NCBI RefSeq assembly: GCF_001294645.1
Contig: NZ_CP011868.1
Span: forward strand, 682,001-746,000
Source: Pseudonocardia sp. HH130629-09
GTDB taxonomy: Bacteria; Actinomycetota; Actinomycetes; Mycobacteriales; Pseudonocardiaceae
Direction of reading: 5' to 3'
Length of the DNA: 64,000 nt
In this document: in pieces, positions 1 to 8,587 of the stretch
Position numbering within the stretch: the first letter of the stretch is position 1
Layout: every line of letters begins with the position of its first letter
The notes under the pieces: model-generated
What the model was told of the DNA's origin: nothing
The model's database searches: none
The model's input: the letters and a program-made list of their open reading frames with translations, nothing else
Translations under genes and position numbers: made by a program

Positions 1-1
1 G

Positions 2-241
2 ACCGCGGACACCCTCGAGAAGCTCGGCGTCAACGTCGTCATCTACCCGGTGACCCTGCTCCGGCTCGCCATGGGTGCCGCGGAGGCCGGGCTCGCCGAG
101 ATCCGCCGCACCGGCACCCAGGCCGGAGTGGTCGACCGGATGCAGACCCGCGCCCGGCTCTACGAACTCCTGCACTACGACGAGTACGGCGCCTTCGACG
201 CCGGGCTCGCCGGCTATCTCGACGAGGAGGACCCCTCATGA
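2..241 (+). CDS. prpB: methylisocitrate lyase, C-terminal part (partial at window edge)
   Basis: Only the last 79 residues are in the window. They read through the end of the TIM barrel (VNVVIYPVTLLRLAMGAAE) into the helical tail typical of PrpB, ending TRARLYELLHYDEYGAFDAG and a short acidic C-terminus. PrpB cleaves 2-methylisocitrate to pyruvate and succinate, the last step of the methylcitrate cycle that disposes of propionyl-CoA. The stop overlaps the ATG of the next gene in ATGA, so the two are translationally coupled; a synthase for the same cycle as direct neighbour supports the call. The catalytic loop lies outside the window, so activity cannot be judged. Confidence 0.85.
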   Translation, partial: TADTLEKLGVNVVIYPVTLLRLAMGAAEAGLAEIRRTGTQAGVVDRMQTRARLYELLHYDEYGAFDAGLAGYLDEEDPS

Positions 242-1365
242 CCGTGGCCGACGCACCCCCGCAGATCCACAAGGGGCTGGCCGGAGTGGTCGCCGACACC
301 ACGACCATCTCCAAGGTCGACGCCGACACCAACTCCCTGCTGTACCGCGGTTACCCGGTGCAGGACCTGTGCGCGCACTCCGGCTTCCTCCAGGTCGCGC
401 ACCTGCTCTGGCACGGCGAGCTGCCCGCCGCCGACGCCCTGGCCCGGCTGGAGGCACAGGAACGCGCGCTCCGCCCGATCGACCGCAGCCTGCAGGCACT
501 GCTGCTCGGCACGCCCACCACCTGCCACCCGATGGACACCCTGCGCACCGCCGTGAGCTGGCTCGGCTCCGAGGACGCCCAGGAGGACGACCCGGCCGCC
601 GACACGCAGAAGTCGCTGCGGCTGCTCGCCGCGCTGCCGACCGTCGTGGCGATCGATCAGCGCCGCCGACGGGGGCTCGACCCGATCGCGCCCGACCCGG
701 ACCTGGGCTACGCGGCGAACTTCTTCCACATGACATTCGGCGCGGTGCCCGAGCCCGAGGTGGTGCGTGCGTTCGAGGTCTCGATGATCCTCTACGCCGA
801 GCACAGCTTCAACGCCTCGACCTTCACCGCCCGGGTCGTGACCTCGACCCTGTCGGACCTCTACAGCGCCGTCGTCGCGGGGATCGGTGCGTTGAAGGGG
901 CCGCTGCACGGCGGGGCCAACGAGGCCGTCATGCACATGCTCGCCGAGATCGACGGTCCCGACGCCGCCGATGCGTGGCTCGCCGACGCGCTCGCGCACA
1001 AGAAGAAGATCATGGGCTTCGGGCACCGCGTCTACAAGCGCGGCGACTCCCGGGTCCCGACCCTGCAGGCCGCACTCGAACGGATCGTGGAGCTGCGCGG
1101 GGCCCACGAGCTGCTGGCCACCCACACTGCGCTGGCTGAGGCGATGCACCGGGCGAAGGGGCTGCACCCCAACCTCGACTATCCGGCGGGCCCGCTCTAC
1201 CACCTCATGGGCTTCGACATCCCGATGTTCACCCCGCTGTTCGTGATGGCGCGGATCACCGGTTGGACGGCCCACATCGCCGAGCAGCTCGCGGCGAACT
1301 CCCTCATCCGGCCGCTCGCGGCCTACGAGGGCTCGGCCCGCCGTGAGGTCCCGGCCGGACGCTGA
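238..1365 (+). CDS. prpC: 2-methylcitrate synthase (citrate synthase family), copy 1
   Basis: This 375-residue protein condenses propionyl-CoA with oxaloacetate to 2-methylcitrate and probably also makes citrate. The citrate synthase catalytic triad is visible: His224 in LHGGANEAV, His263 in GFGHRVYKRGDSRV and Asp314 in PNLDYPAGPLYHLMG. The length and the N-terminus KGLAGVVADTTTISKVD are those of actinobacterial PrpC/GltA2 proteins rather than the 430-residue hexameric GltA. It overlaps prpB by four bases and is followed by a GC-rich hairpin. A paralogue lies at 7047. Which of the two works on propionyl-CoA and which on acetyl-CoA cannot be read from sequence. Confidence 0.9.
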   Translation: MTVADAPPQIHKGLAGVVADTTTISKVDADTNSLLYRGYPVQDLCAHSGFLQVAHLLWHGELPAADALARLEAQERALRPIDRSLQALLLGTPTTCHPMDTLRTAVSWLGSEDAQEDDPAADTQKSLRLLAALPTVVAIDQRRRRGLDPIAPDPDLGYAANFFHMTFGAVPEPEVVRAFEVSMILYAEHSFNASTFTARVVTSTLSDLYSAVVAGIGALKGPLHGGANEAVMHMLAEIDGPDAADAWLADALAHKKKIMGFGHRVYKRGDSRVPTLQAALERIVELRGAHELLATHTALAEAMHRAKGLHPNLDYPAGPLYHLMGFDIPMFTPLFVMARITGWTAHIAEQLAANSLIRPLAAYEGSARREVPAGR

Positions 1366-1411
1366 CCGTTCCGGCCTCGCCCACCGGCCGACCGCCGGTT
1401 CTCCCGCGGGC

Positions 1412-1438
1412 GGCCCGCCCGTCGATCACGGGCGGGCC
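1412..1438. terminator. hairpin after prpC
   Basis: GGCCCGCCCGT and ACGGGCGGGCC form a perfect 11-bp stem with a 5-base loop, 46 bases after the prpC stop and 24 before the next start. There is no U-tract, which is usual in actinobacteria. It may end the prpBC transcript or weaken read-through into the hydratase gene. Confidence 0.55.
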
Positions 1439-1462
1439 GGCCGCCCACATCCGGAGGTATCC

Positions 1463-2261
1463 ATGGCCGCGACCGCGGTGGCGAGCTCCGGCAGGCCGTC
1501 CGGCACCGCCGGCGTCCGGCTGAGCCGCGACGGGCAGCACGTCGCCGTCCTCACGCTGGACGCCGCGCCCGCCAACGCGCTGTCCCGTCCCGTGCGTGCG
1601 GCACTGCGCCACGCCCTCGACGAGGTGGACCGTGACACCCGGTTCCGCGCCGCCGTCCTCACCGGCGTCGGTCACTTCAGCGCCGGTGGCCATCTCGTCG
1701 AGGAGCAGCACGCCCGCGACGACGGCGACGCCGCGGCCTTCCTGACCGAGATCGTCGAGCTCACCGACCGGGTCGAGGAGCTCCGCGTCCCCGTGGTCGC
1801 CGCGGTCGCCGGAGGCGCCGTCGGCGCCGGGCTTGAACTCGCCCTGGCCTGCGACCTGCGGGTCGCCGCCGAGGACGGCTTCTTCGTGGCTGCCGGGGTC
1901 AACGTCGGCCTGATCATGAGCACCTGGCGGCTGCTCGGGCTCGGCCCGGCCAAGGACATGCTGCTCACCGGTGACCGGTGCGACGCGGCTACGGCCCTGC
2001 GGACCGGCCTGGTGAGCGCCGTCGTGCCGACCGACGCGGTGGTCGACGCCGCCCTGGAACGGGCGCACCGGATCGCGGGGCGGTCGCCGCTGTCGGTCGA
2101 GGCGACGAAGGCCGCCACCAACCGGGCACATCAGCTCGACGCGGCCGGCGGTCGGACCGTGCAGGCGGAACGGTTCGCCGACCTGGTCCGCACCCCGCGA
2201 CCACGTCGAGGCAGTGCGCAGCATCCTCGATCGGACCCGGCCGGCCTACGGCCGGCACTGA
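1463..2261 (+). pseudogene. enoyl-CoA hydratase/isomerase with a C-terminal frameshift
   Basis: The start ATG follows the ribosome site GGAGG at 1452. The protein has the crotonase fold: a first oxyanion segment VLTGVGHFSAGG, the second VVAAVAGGAVGAGLELALACDLRV, and KDMLLTGDRCDAATALRTGLVSAVVPTD. Near 2195-2199 the frame changes. The natural ending (DHVEAVRSILDRTRPAYGRH, stop at 2259-2261) is in another frame, reached if one base is removed from CACCCCGCGACC. Unshifted, the reading frame runs on to 2728 antisense to the regulator, which is not credible. Only the last 22 residues are affected, so this is either a recent mutation or a sequencing slip. Crotonases act on acyl-CoA substrates; the specific substrate is unknown. 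Confidence 0.7.
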
Positions 2262-2288
2262 CAGCTCGTGCTCCGGCTCCCGGTCGAT

Positions 2289-2305
2289 GGGGCCCGCCGG
2301 GCCCC
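2289..2305. terminator. short GC hairpin between convergent genes
   Basis: GGGGCCC-GCC-GGGCCCC is a 7-bp perfect stem with a 3-base loop. It abuts the stop codon of the minus-strand regulator (2306) and lies just after the end of the plus-strand hydratase, as expected of a bidirectional terminator. Confidence 0.5.
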
Positions 2306-3754
2306 TCAGCCGCCCGGAGCGACCGGGTAGGGGACGAAGGTGCTGCGGTCCTCCAGGATCAGCGTCGTGTGGTCCAGGCGTGGGAACGCCCGCTGCGGGC
2401 ACTGCGCCCGGCTGCACACCCGGCAGCCGGCGCCGATCGGTGTCGCGGCCGAAGGGGTGTCGAGGTTGAGCCCGTCGGAGTAGACCAACCGGTGTGCATG
2501 GCGGATCTCGCAGCCGAGTGCGATCGCGAACGTCTTGCCCGGTCGTCCCCATCGGCGCTGGGAGCCGGTGACCGTGCGCGCGACCCACAGGTAGCGGGAG
2601 TCGTCGGGCATGGCCGCGATCTGTACGTCGATCTCGCCGGGGGAGGCGAAGGCGCGGTAGACGTTCCACAGTGGACAGGTCCCGCCGCCGCGGGAGAAGT
2701 GGAACCCGGTCGCGGACTGGCGCTTTGACATGTTCCCGGCCCGGTCGACGCGGACGAAGGAGAACGGCACCCCCGGCTCGGACGGGCGCTGCAGTGTCGA
2801 CAGCCGGTGCGCGATCGTCTCGAACCCGAGTCCGAAGTGGTCGGACAGGCGCTCGATGTCGTAGCGGAACCGCTCGGCGGTGGCCCGGAACTCGCCGTAG
2901 GGCAGCGTCAGCGCCGCCGCGAAGTACCGGGCCAGGCCGATCCGGGTCAGGGTGTGGGTGTCGTCATCCGCCGGGTCCTCGGCCGCCAAGCGCTCGATCA
3001 GCGCGTCGTGTTCCAGCAGCGCGAGCTGGGTCGCCATCCGGAACGCCTGCTGGCCGGCGCGCAGTGCGGGGGACAGCCGCAGCACCCGTTCGACCCGGTC
3101 GTAGCGGTGCATCTCGCCGGAGCCGGTCGTGTCGTCCTCCAGCCCGGCGATGCCGACACCGTGCACCGTCCGCAGGCGCTCGGCGAGGGTGCGGCGCACC
3201 TCGCCCCGGCGCAGCCCGATCTCCGACGCCAGCGCCTCGGCCGCGTCGTCGAGCTCGGCCACGTGGTTGCGACGGCGGTAGAAGTAGTCGCGGACCTGCT
3301 CGTGCGGCGACGCCGACCGGACCCGGTCGGTGCCGTCGTTGCCGACCGGACGGCCGTCCCGGGTCTGGTCCGACGCGGCGGCCAGGTGCTCGTCCGCGCG
3401 GCGCCACCGCCGGTACAGCTCCAGCACCGCGTCCGCGGCCGCGGGCAGCTCGCCGGCGAGCCGCTCGATCTGCCCCGCCGGGACCGGTCCGGCCGCCGAC
3501 GTGGTCTCGGCGAACACCTCGTGCAGCTCGGCGACCAGCCGCTCGGGGCGCCGGGCCGCGAAGAACGCCGCGTCGACACCGAACACCTCGGTGATCCGCA
3601 GCAGCACCGGCACGGTCAGGGGCCGGGAGCCGTGCTCGATCTGGTTCAGGTAGCTGGGCGAGATCTCCAGGGCCCTGGCCAGCTCCGCCTGGGTCATCGA
3701 GCGGGTCTCGCGCAGCGCGCGTAGCCGGGTGCCCGGGATGCCGGAGGTCGCCAT
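2306..3754 (-). CDS. ramB: RamB-like XRE-family regulator of acetate/propionate metabolism
   Basis: This 482-residue protein begins with an XRE helix-turn-helix ([32 protein letters not shown], about residues 7-45). A long ligand domain of the short-chain fatty acyl regulator type follows, with cysteines near the end ([18 protein letters not shown]). This is the architecture of Corynebacterium RamB and mycobacterial RamB/PrpR. In those species such proteins bind ahead of aceA, aceB and the prp genes and respond to acetyl- or propionyl-CoA. I chose the ATG at 3754 because the HTH begins within ten residues of it; the longer open frame upstream is divergent promoter DNA. It is transcribed away from isocitrate lyase, the classic ramB-aceA arrangement, and lies between the two methylcitrate synthase genes. 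RamB versus PrpR is not settled. Confidence 0.85.
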   Translation of the reverse strand: MATSGIPGTRLRALRETRSMTQAELARALEISPSYLNQIEHGSRPLTVPVLLRITEVFGVDAAFFAARRPERLVAELHEVFAETTSAAGPVPAGQIERLAGELPAAADAVLELYRRWRRADEHLAAASDQTRDGRPVGNDGTDRVRSASPHEQVRDYFYRRRNHVAELDDAAEALASEIGLRRGEVRRTLAERLRTVHGVGIAGLEDDTTGSGEMHRYDRVERVLRLSPALRAGQQAFRMATQLALLEHDALIERLAAEDPADDDTHTLTRIGLARYFAAALTLPYGEFRATAERFRYDIERLSDHFGLGFETIAHRLSTLQRPSEPGVPFSFVRVDRAGNMSKRQSATGFHFSRGGGTCPLWNVYRAFASPGEIDVQIAAMPDDSRYLWVARTVTGSQRRWGRPGKTFAIALGCEIRHAHRLVYSDGLNLDTPSAATPIGAGCRVCSRAQCPQRAFPRLDHTTLILEDRSTFVPYPVAPGG

Positions 3755-3779
3755 GGCGGGACTGTAGCCGAGACCACCC

Positions 3780-3820
3780 TTCGCAAGATTCGCAGAATCC
3801 GGCCGGAAGATGCGCAGGAG
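3780..3820. promoter_or_regulatory. direct-repeat cluster in the ramB-aceA intergenic region
   Basis: TTCGCA occurs at 3780 and 3789 and a relative, ATGCGCA, at 3810, giving GATTCGCAG and GATGCGCAG 21 bases apart. They sit just upstream of the ramB start and resemble half of the known RamB box (A/G)AACTTTGCAAA read on either strand. Autoregulation of ramB is inferred. Confidence 0.45.
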
Positions 3821-3940
3821 TTGGCAGGCGGCCACCGTCACCTCACCTCTGTTGCAGCTCCGATGCTGGTCGAACCCCGTTCGAGGGATCGCCACGGTCC
3901 CCGGTCACCGCCGGGAGACCGTGAGCGCGGACACGGACGC

Positions 3941-3952
3941 GAACTTCGCAAA
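3941..3952 (+). promoter_or_regulatory. RamB-type box overlapping the aceA ribosome-binding site
   Basis: GAACTTCGCAAA differs at one base from the published RamB consensus (A/G)AACTTTGCAAA. Its last bases AAG begin the aceA Shine-Dalgarno AAGGAG (3951-3956), six bases before the ATG. Bound protein here would block elongation or initiation very close to the gene rather than at the -35/-10 region. The match is seen; regulation is inferred. Confidence 0.5.
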
Positions 3953-3962
3953 GGAGCAGGAC

Positions 3963-5267
3963 ATGACCGGGACGAACCGGCAGCAGCGGGTCGACGAGCT
4001 GAAGCAGGAGTGGGCGAACGACCCGCGCTGGGCAGGGATCACCCGCGGTCACAGCGCGGAGGAGGTCGTGGCGCTGTCGGGCAGCGTGCGCGAGGAGCAC
4101 ACGCTGGCCCGCCTCGGCGCCGAGCGGCTGTGGTCGCTGCTGCACGAGCGCGACTACGTGCACGCCCTCGGGGCGTTGACCGGCAACCAGGCCGTGCAGA
4201 GCGTGCGCGCCGGGCTGGAGGCCATCTACCTGTCCGGCTGGCAGGTCGCCGCGGACGCCAACCTCGCGGGTCAGACCTACCCCGACCAGAGCCTCTACCC
4301 GGCCAACTCGGTGCCCGCTGTGGTCCGCCGCATCAACAACGCGCTGCTGCGCGCCGACGAGATCAGCACCCTGGAGGGCCGCTCGGCCGCCGAGGGCGGA
4401 GACGACCCGCACTGGCTGGTCCCGATCGTCGCTGACGCCGAGGCAGGCTTCGGTGGCCCGCTCAACGCGTTCGAGCTGATGAAGGCCATGATCGCCGCGG
4501 GCGCGGCCGGTGTGCACTGGGAGGACCAGCTCGCCTCGGAGAAGAAGTGCGGCCACCTCGGCGGCAAGGTGCTGGTCCCGACCTCCCAGCACGTCCGCAC
4601 CCTCAACGCGGCGCGGCTCGCGGCCGACATCGCCGGCGTCCCGTCGGTGATCGTCGCCCGGACCGACGCCCAGGCCGCGAACCTGATCACCTCCGACGTC
4701 GACGAGCGGGACCGCCCGTATCTCACCGGTGAGCGCACCGCGGAGGGCTTCCACCGGGTCACCGGCGGCATCGAGCCCTGCATCACCCGCGGGCTCGCCT
4801 ACGCGCCGTACTCCGACCTGCTGTGGATGGAGACCTCGGTGCCGGACCTGGAGCTGGCCCGCAAGTACGCCGAGGCGATCAAGGGCGAGTTCCCCGACCA
4901 GATGCTGGCCTACAACTGCTCGCCGTCGTTCAACTGGCGCAAGCACCTCGACGACGACACGATCGCCCGCTTCCAGCGCGAGCTCGGTGCGATGGGCTAC
5001 GCCTTCCAGTTCATCACCCTCGCCGGCTTCCACGCGCTGAACCACTCCATGTTCGACCTGGCCAAGGGCTACGCGGCGAACGGCATGACCGCCTACGTCG
5101 CCCTGCAGGAGCGCGAGTTCGCCGCCGAGGCCGACGGCTACACCGCCATCAAGCACCAGCGCGAGGTCGGCACCGGCTGGTTCGACGCCGTCTCCACCGC
5201 GGTCAACCCGGAGTCGTCCACCACGGCGCTCGCCGGGTCGACCGAGTCCGAGCAGTTCCACGGCTGA
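3963..5267 (+). CDS. aceA: isocitrate lyase
   Basis: This 434-residue enzyme splits isocitrate to succinate and glyoxylate, the first step of the glyoxylate shunt, and in mycobacteria it doubles as methylisocitrate lyase. The catalytic loop KKCGH is at residues 194-198 (Cys196), with [19 protein letters not shown] around it. Metal- and substrate-binding segments [21 protein letters not shown] and [13 protein letters not shown] are all present, and the length fits class I bacterial ICL. The ATG follows a good AAGGAG. It is divergent from the RamB-like gene and is followed by a strong hairpin and then a 3-hydroxyacyl-CoA dehydrogenase. Confidence 0.97.
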   Translation: MTGTNRQQRVDELKQEWANDPRWAGITRGHSAEEVVALSGSVREEHTLARLGAERLWSLLHERDYVHALGALTGNQAVQSVRAGLEAIYLSGWQVAADANLAGQTYPDQSLYPANSVPAVVRRINNALLRADEISTLEGRSAAEGGDDPHWLVPIVADAEAGFGGPLNAFELMKAMIAAGAAGVHWEDQLASEKKCGHLGGKVLVPTSQHVRTLNAARLAADIAGVPSVIVARTDAQAANLITSDVDERDRPYLTGERTAEGFHRVTGGIEPCITRGLAYAPYSDLLWMETSVPDLELARKYAEAIKGEFPDQMLAYNCSPSFNWRKHLDDDTIARFQRELGAMGYAFQFITLAGFHALNHSMFDLAKGYAANGMTAYVALQEREFAAEADGYTAIKHQREVGTGWFDAVSTAVNPESSTTALAGSTESEQFHG

Positions 5268-5282
5268 GCGAGTTCCCGCGGT

Positions 5283-5316
5283 GGGTGGCCGGGTGCGTCC
5301 GCGCATCCGGCCACCC
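5283..5316. terminator. strong hairpin after aceA
   Basis: GGGTGGCCGG and CCGGCCACCC pair perfectly, and the stem extends through one G-T wobble to TGCG/CGCA inside. It lies between the aceA stop and the ribosome site of the next gene, so it can act as terminator or attenuator. Confidence 0.6.
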
Positions 5317-5346
5317 CTGCCGCACCCCGTCGTAGGAGGAGAACAG

Positions 5347-6228
5347 GTGAGCGGGATCGAGCGGGTCGGCGTCGTCGGCGCCGGACAGATGGGCGCGGGC
5401 ATCGCCGAGGTGTGTGCCCGGGCGGGGAACGACGTCCACGTCGTCGAACAGCACCACGGAGCGCTGGACCGGGGCCGGGAACGCATCCTGGCCTCGATGG
5501 ACCGGGCGGTGGACCGCGGGCGGCTCTCCGTGCCCGACCGGGACGCGGCAGCGAGCCGGCTGACGTTCTCGATCGACCTCGGCGACCTCGCCGACCGCCA
5601 GCTCGTCATCGAGGCGGTCGTCGAGAACGAGATCGTCAAGTGCGACCTCGCCGCGAGCCTGGACAAGGTGCTCGCCGACCCGGGCGCGGTCATCGCCTCC
5701 AACACCAGCTCGATCCCGATCATGAAGCTGGCGCACGGCACCGGGCGACCGGGACAGGTCGTGGGGCTGCACTTCTTCAACCCCGTGCCGGTGCTGCCCC
5801 TGGTCGAGGTCGTCGGTTCGCTCACGACCTCGGCGCAGACCCTCGCCCGGGTCGAGGAATGGGTGACCGGAGCGCTGGGCAAGCGGACGATCCGAGCCGC
5901 CGACCGGGCCGGGTTCGTCGTCAACGCGCTGCTGGTGCCCTACCTGCTCGGCGCCGTCCGCATGGTGGAGACCGGTCGGGCCACACCGGCCGACGTCGAC
6001 GCCGGGATGAAGCTCGGGTGCGCCCACCCGATGGGGCCGCTGGAGCTCGCCGACCTGATCGGGCTCGACACCGTCGCCGCGATCGCCGAGACGATGTACG
6101 CCGAGGAGCACGAACCCCTCTACGCACCGCCGCCGCTGCTGCGTCGGATGGTCCAGGCGGGCCTGCTGGGACGCAAGACCGGCCGCGGTTTCCACTCCTA
6201 CCCGGCCACGACGGCAGGGGCGCGCTGA
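5347..6228 (+). CDS. fadB2: 3-hydroxybutyryl-CoA (3-hydroxyacyl-CoA) dehydrogenase
   Basis: This 293-residue protein has an N-terminal Rossmann fold (VGVVGAGQMGAGIAEV, residues 6-20), the 3HCDH signature around GRPGQVVGLHFFNPVPVLPLVEVV, and a C-terminal dimerisation domain ending in LGRKTGRGFHSYP. It oxidises L-3-hydroxyacyl-CoA with NAD(P). The GTG start is set by AGGAGG at 5334-5339, six bases upstream. The same gene directly follows icl in Mycobacterium tuberculosis (fadB2), so its place here is conserved. Its stop overlaps the next ATG (TGATG). Confidence 0.9.
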   Translation: MSGIERVGVVGAGQMGAGIAEVCARAGNDVHVVEQHHGALDRGRERILASMDRAVDRGRLSVPDRDAAASRLTFSIDLGDLADRQLVIEAVVENEIVKCDLAASLDKVLADPGAVIASNTSSIPIMKLAHGTGRPGQVVGLHFFNPVPVLPLVEVVGSLTTSAQTLARVEEWVTGALGKRTIRAADRAGFVVNALLVPYLLGAVRMVETGRATPADVDAGMKLGCAHPMGPLELADLIGLDTVAAIAETMYAEEHEPLYAPPPLLRRMVQAGLLGRKTGRGFHSYPATTAGAR

Positions 6229-7013
6229 TGCTGCAGACCGACGTCCCACCCACCCGCCGACGCGTCGTGCTCCGGGCCGCGCTCGACCGGCCCCGTGCGG
6301 GACGCCGCCCGCTGCGCTTCCACACCGTCACCACCGCCGCGTCCGCGCGCCAGATCGCGGCCATGGGGCTCGACGGCGTGCACGTGGCGGCGGCCGACAC
6401 GGGCGGGCAGGACGCCGCGGAGCTGGTCGCACGGATCGTCCGGGCCACCCCGCTGCCGGTCCTGGTCGACCTCGGCCCGACCGGCGACGCCGACACGGTG
6501 GCGCACATCGCTGCGGCGGGCGCGTCCGGCGTGCTCCTCGACGACATCTCGCCCGACGACGGGGCGGCCGGGGACGCCGAGACCCGTGTCCGCACCGCTG
6601 TCCGCGCCCGTCACGACCCCGCCCTGCTGATCGGGGTCCGCACGACCACCGACCGGGCCCGCGGCCTGGTCGACACCATCGACCGGGCCCGCGCCCGTCT
6701 CGCCGCGGGCGCGGACCTCGTCGTCGTCGAGGCGCCTGCGTCGCGGGGCACCTACCCGGTCCTGCGCGAGGCCTTCACCGCGCCGCTGTTCGTGACCGCC
6801 ACCCCGGTCACCGGCGGCGACCCGACCTCCGTCCTGCTGCCCACCGTCACGCAGCTCGCCGCCTTCGGCGTGGACGCCGTGATCCACCCCGTCACCGGGC
6901 CGCGGTCCCCGGCAGCCACCGACCGTGGCAGCCGGATCCCGCGCGACACAGGAACACCACGAGGTCTCGCCGACGCGCTCCTGGCCGGAGCACGTCGCGA
7001 CGCCGTCCGGTAG
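6228..7013 (+). CDS. PrpB-like (isocitrate lyase/PEP mutase fold) protein lacking the catalytic motif
   Basis: This 261-residue protein reads as a barrel like PrpB: LRFHTVTTAASARQIAAMGLDGVHV for the first strand pair, PLPVLVDLGPTGDADTVAHIAAAGASGVLLDD where PrpB has the metal-binding DADTG and the LEDQ strand, then ALLIGVRTTTDRARGLVDTIDRARARLAAGADLVVVEA and AAFGVDAVIHPVTGPR. The KRCGH/KKCGH loop and the metal-binding aspartates are missing, so lyase activity is unlikely. It sits in an operon, one base overlapping fadB2 and 33 bases before the second prpC. The fold assignment is my alignment by eye. A nitronate monooxygenase-like barrel is an alternative. Confidence 0.5.
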   Translation: MLQTDVPPTRRRVVLRAALDRPRAGRRPLRFHTVTTAASARQIAAMGLDGVHVAAADTGGQDAAELVARIVRATPLPVLVDLGPTGDADTVAHIAAAGASGVLLDDISPDDGAAGDAETRVRTAVRARHDPALLIGVRTTTDRARGLVDTIDRARARLAAGADLVVVEAPASRGTYPVLREAFTAPLFVTATPVTGGDPTSVLLPTVTQLAAFGVDAVIHPVTGPRSPAATDRGSRIPRDTGTPRGLADALLAGARRDAVR

Positions 7014-7046
7014 CGGGCCACCGGCCCGCCGCAGAAGGAGACACCC

Positions 7047-8180
7047 ATGACCGACGACCAACTCGACACCCCCGTCCGGCGCGGCCTGGTGGGAGTCGTC
7101 GCCGACACGACGTCGATCTCCGACGTCGACCCCTGTCACAACGTCCTGCTCTACCGGGGCTACCCGGCGCCGGCACTCGCCGAGCGGCACGGCTTCCTCG
7201 ACGTCGCCCACCTGCTCTGGACCGAGGAGCTCCCGGACCCGGCCGAGCTCGCGGCGCTGGAGCGGCGCGAGCGGTCCCTGCGCCGGCTGGACCCCGCGTG
7301 CGAGGCGATGCTGCTGTCCCTGCCGACCGACTGCCATCCGATGGACGTGCTCCGCACCGCGGTGAGCTGGATCGGCGCCCACGACCCGGCGACCACCGAC
7401 CACTCGGCCGGGGCCAGCGCGGAGAAGGCGGTGCAGCTGCTCGCGGTGCTGCCCACGATCGTGGCGCTCGACCAGCGGCGCCGCCGCGGGCAGCGTCCGA
7501 TCGCGCCGCGGGAGGACCTCGGGCACGCCGAGAACGTGTTCCACATGACCTTCGGTGAGATCCCCGAACCCGAGATCGTGCGGGCCTTCGAGGTCGCGAT
7601 GATCCTCTACGCCGAGCACAGCTTCAGTGCGTCCACGTTCGCCGCGCGCACCGTCACCTCGACCCGCTCGGACCTCTACAGCGCCGTCGTCGCCGCCCTC
7701 GGGGCGCTGAAGGGCGAGCTGCACGGCGGTGCGAACGAGGCGGTGATGAACCAGTTCGACGAGATCGGCGACCCCGACCTGGTCGACGAGTGGCTGGAGG
7801 CCCGGTTCGCCGCCGGCAAGAAGGTCATGGGGTTCGGTCACCGGGTCTACAAGCGTGGCGACTCCCGGGTTCCCGCCCTGCACTCCCGGATGCGACAGGT
7901 CGCCGACCTGCGAGGCGGCCGTTCACTGATGGCGCACTACGAGGTGCTCGCCGGCGCGATGCTGCGGGAGAAGGGGTTGCGGCCCAACCTCGACTACGCC
8001 GCGGGCCCGCTGTTCCACCTCATGGGGTTCGACACCCCGATGTTCACCGCGCTCTTCGCGATGTCGCGGATCAGCGGCTGGACCGCGCACGTGATCGAAC
8101 AGGCTTCCCATGACGTCCTGATCCGCCCCGTCGCGCGTTACGACGGAAAGGCGCGCCGGGAGGTGAGTGCCGTTCGATGA
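7047..8180 (+). CDS. prpC: 2-methylcitrate synthase/citrate synthase, copy 2
   Basis: This 377-residue paralogue of the protein at 238 aligns end to end (RGLVGVVADTTSISDVD against KGLAGVVADTTTISKVD). It retains the triad His226 (LHGGANEAV), His265 (GFGHRVYKRGDSRV) and Asp316 (PNLDYAAGPLFHLMG). AGAAGGAGA lies eight bases upstream of the ATG. It ends the aceA-side gene run and is closed by a perfect 14-bp hairpin. Two synthases within 7 kb suggest a division between citrate and methylcitrate formation, or differential control by the regulator between them. Confidence 0.88.
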   Translation: MTDDQLDTPVRRGLVGVVADTTSISDVDPCHNVLLYRGYPAPALAERHGFLDVAHLLWTEELPDPAELAALERRERSLRRLDPACEAMLLSLPTDCHPMDVLRTAVSWIGAHDPATTDHSAGASAEKAVQLLAVLPTIVALDQRRRRGQRPIAPREDLGHAENVFHMTFGEIPEPEIVRAFEVAMILYAEHSFSASTFAARTVTSTRSDLYSAVVAALGALKGELHGGANEAVMNQFDEIGDPDLVDEWLEARFAAGKKVMGFGHRVYKRGDSRVPALHSRMRQVADLRGGRSLMAHYEVLAGAMLREKGLRPNLDYAAGPLFHLMGFDTPMFTALFAMSRISGWTAHVIEQASHDVLIRPVARYDGKARREVSAVR

Positions 8181-8198
8181 CATCCTGAATCCGCGTCG

Positions 8199-8234
8199 GA
8201 GAACCGGACGGGTCCGATGCCCCGTCCGGTTCTC
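8199..8234. terminator. bidirectional terminator between prpC2 and the ArsR gene
   Basis: GAGAACCGGACGGG and CCCGTCCGGTTCTC form a perfect 14-bp stem with an 8-base loop. It lies 18 bases after the plus-strand prpC stop and 36 bases beyond the minus-strand regulator stop. Confidence 0.75.
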
Positions 8235-8270
8235 GGCATGTCCGGAACCGGTGGACCTCCCTGCCCGCGG

Positions 8271-8576
8271 TCATCGACCATCGGGTGTCCGGAAGATCGT
8301 CTGCAACGTCGTCAGCACGTGTCTCGCCGGCCCGTTCTGGTCGACGAAGTAGAAGCGGTGCCGGCCGGACCGCCGCTCGTGGACGAGTCCGGCCGTGCGC
8401 AGGATGCGCAGGTGTGTGGAGACCGTGTTGCGCGCGACGGTGGTGGTGCGCAGCGCGATCTCGCCGGCGGTGCACTCCTCGCCGTCGGCGATCAGGATCA
8501 GGATGCTGCGCCGGGTGGGGTCGGCGAGTGCCTCGAATGCGGACCCCACGAGCCCGTCCTCCCTGACCACGGTCAT
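8271..8576 (-). CDS. ArsR-family winged-helix repressor at the nitrile hydratase cluster
   Basis: A 101-residue protein made of one winged helix: FEALADPTRRSILILIADGEECTAGEIALRT, then VSTHLRILRTAGLVHERRSGRHRFYFVDQNG. It has no CxC metal site in the recognition helix, so it is probably not a classical arsenic or zinc sensor. The ATG at 8576 was chosen because the frame upstream runs antisense-like through the GTPase gene. It begins 11 bases after the activator stop, so it should be the last gene of the nitrile hydratase transcript and may regulate it. The ligand is unknown. Confidence 0.8.
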   Translation of the reverse strand: MTVVREDGLVGSAFEALADPTRRSILILIADGEECTAGEIALRTTTVARNTVSTHLRILRTAGLVHERRSGRHRFYFVDQNGPARHVLTTLQTIFRTPDGR

Positions 8577-8587
8577 CTCCGCCTCCG

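Noticed and set aside
214..1275. 353-residue minus-strand frame over prpC
   Set aside because: Antisense shadow of a clear citrate synthase; low-complexity Arg/Val/Gly composition and no family motifs.
2199..2728. C-terminal extension of the hydratase frame to 2728
   Set aside because: It runs antisense to the RamB-like gene and has no similarity; the natural end is in another frame at 2261.
3843..5924. 693-residue minus-strand frame
   Set aside because: Antisense to aceA and fadB2, both with complete catalytic motifs.
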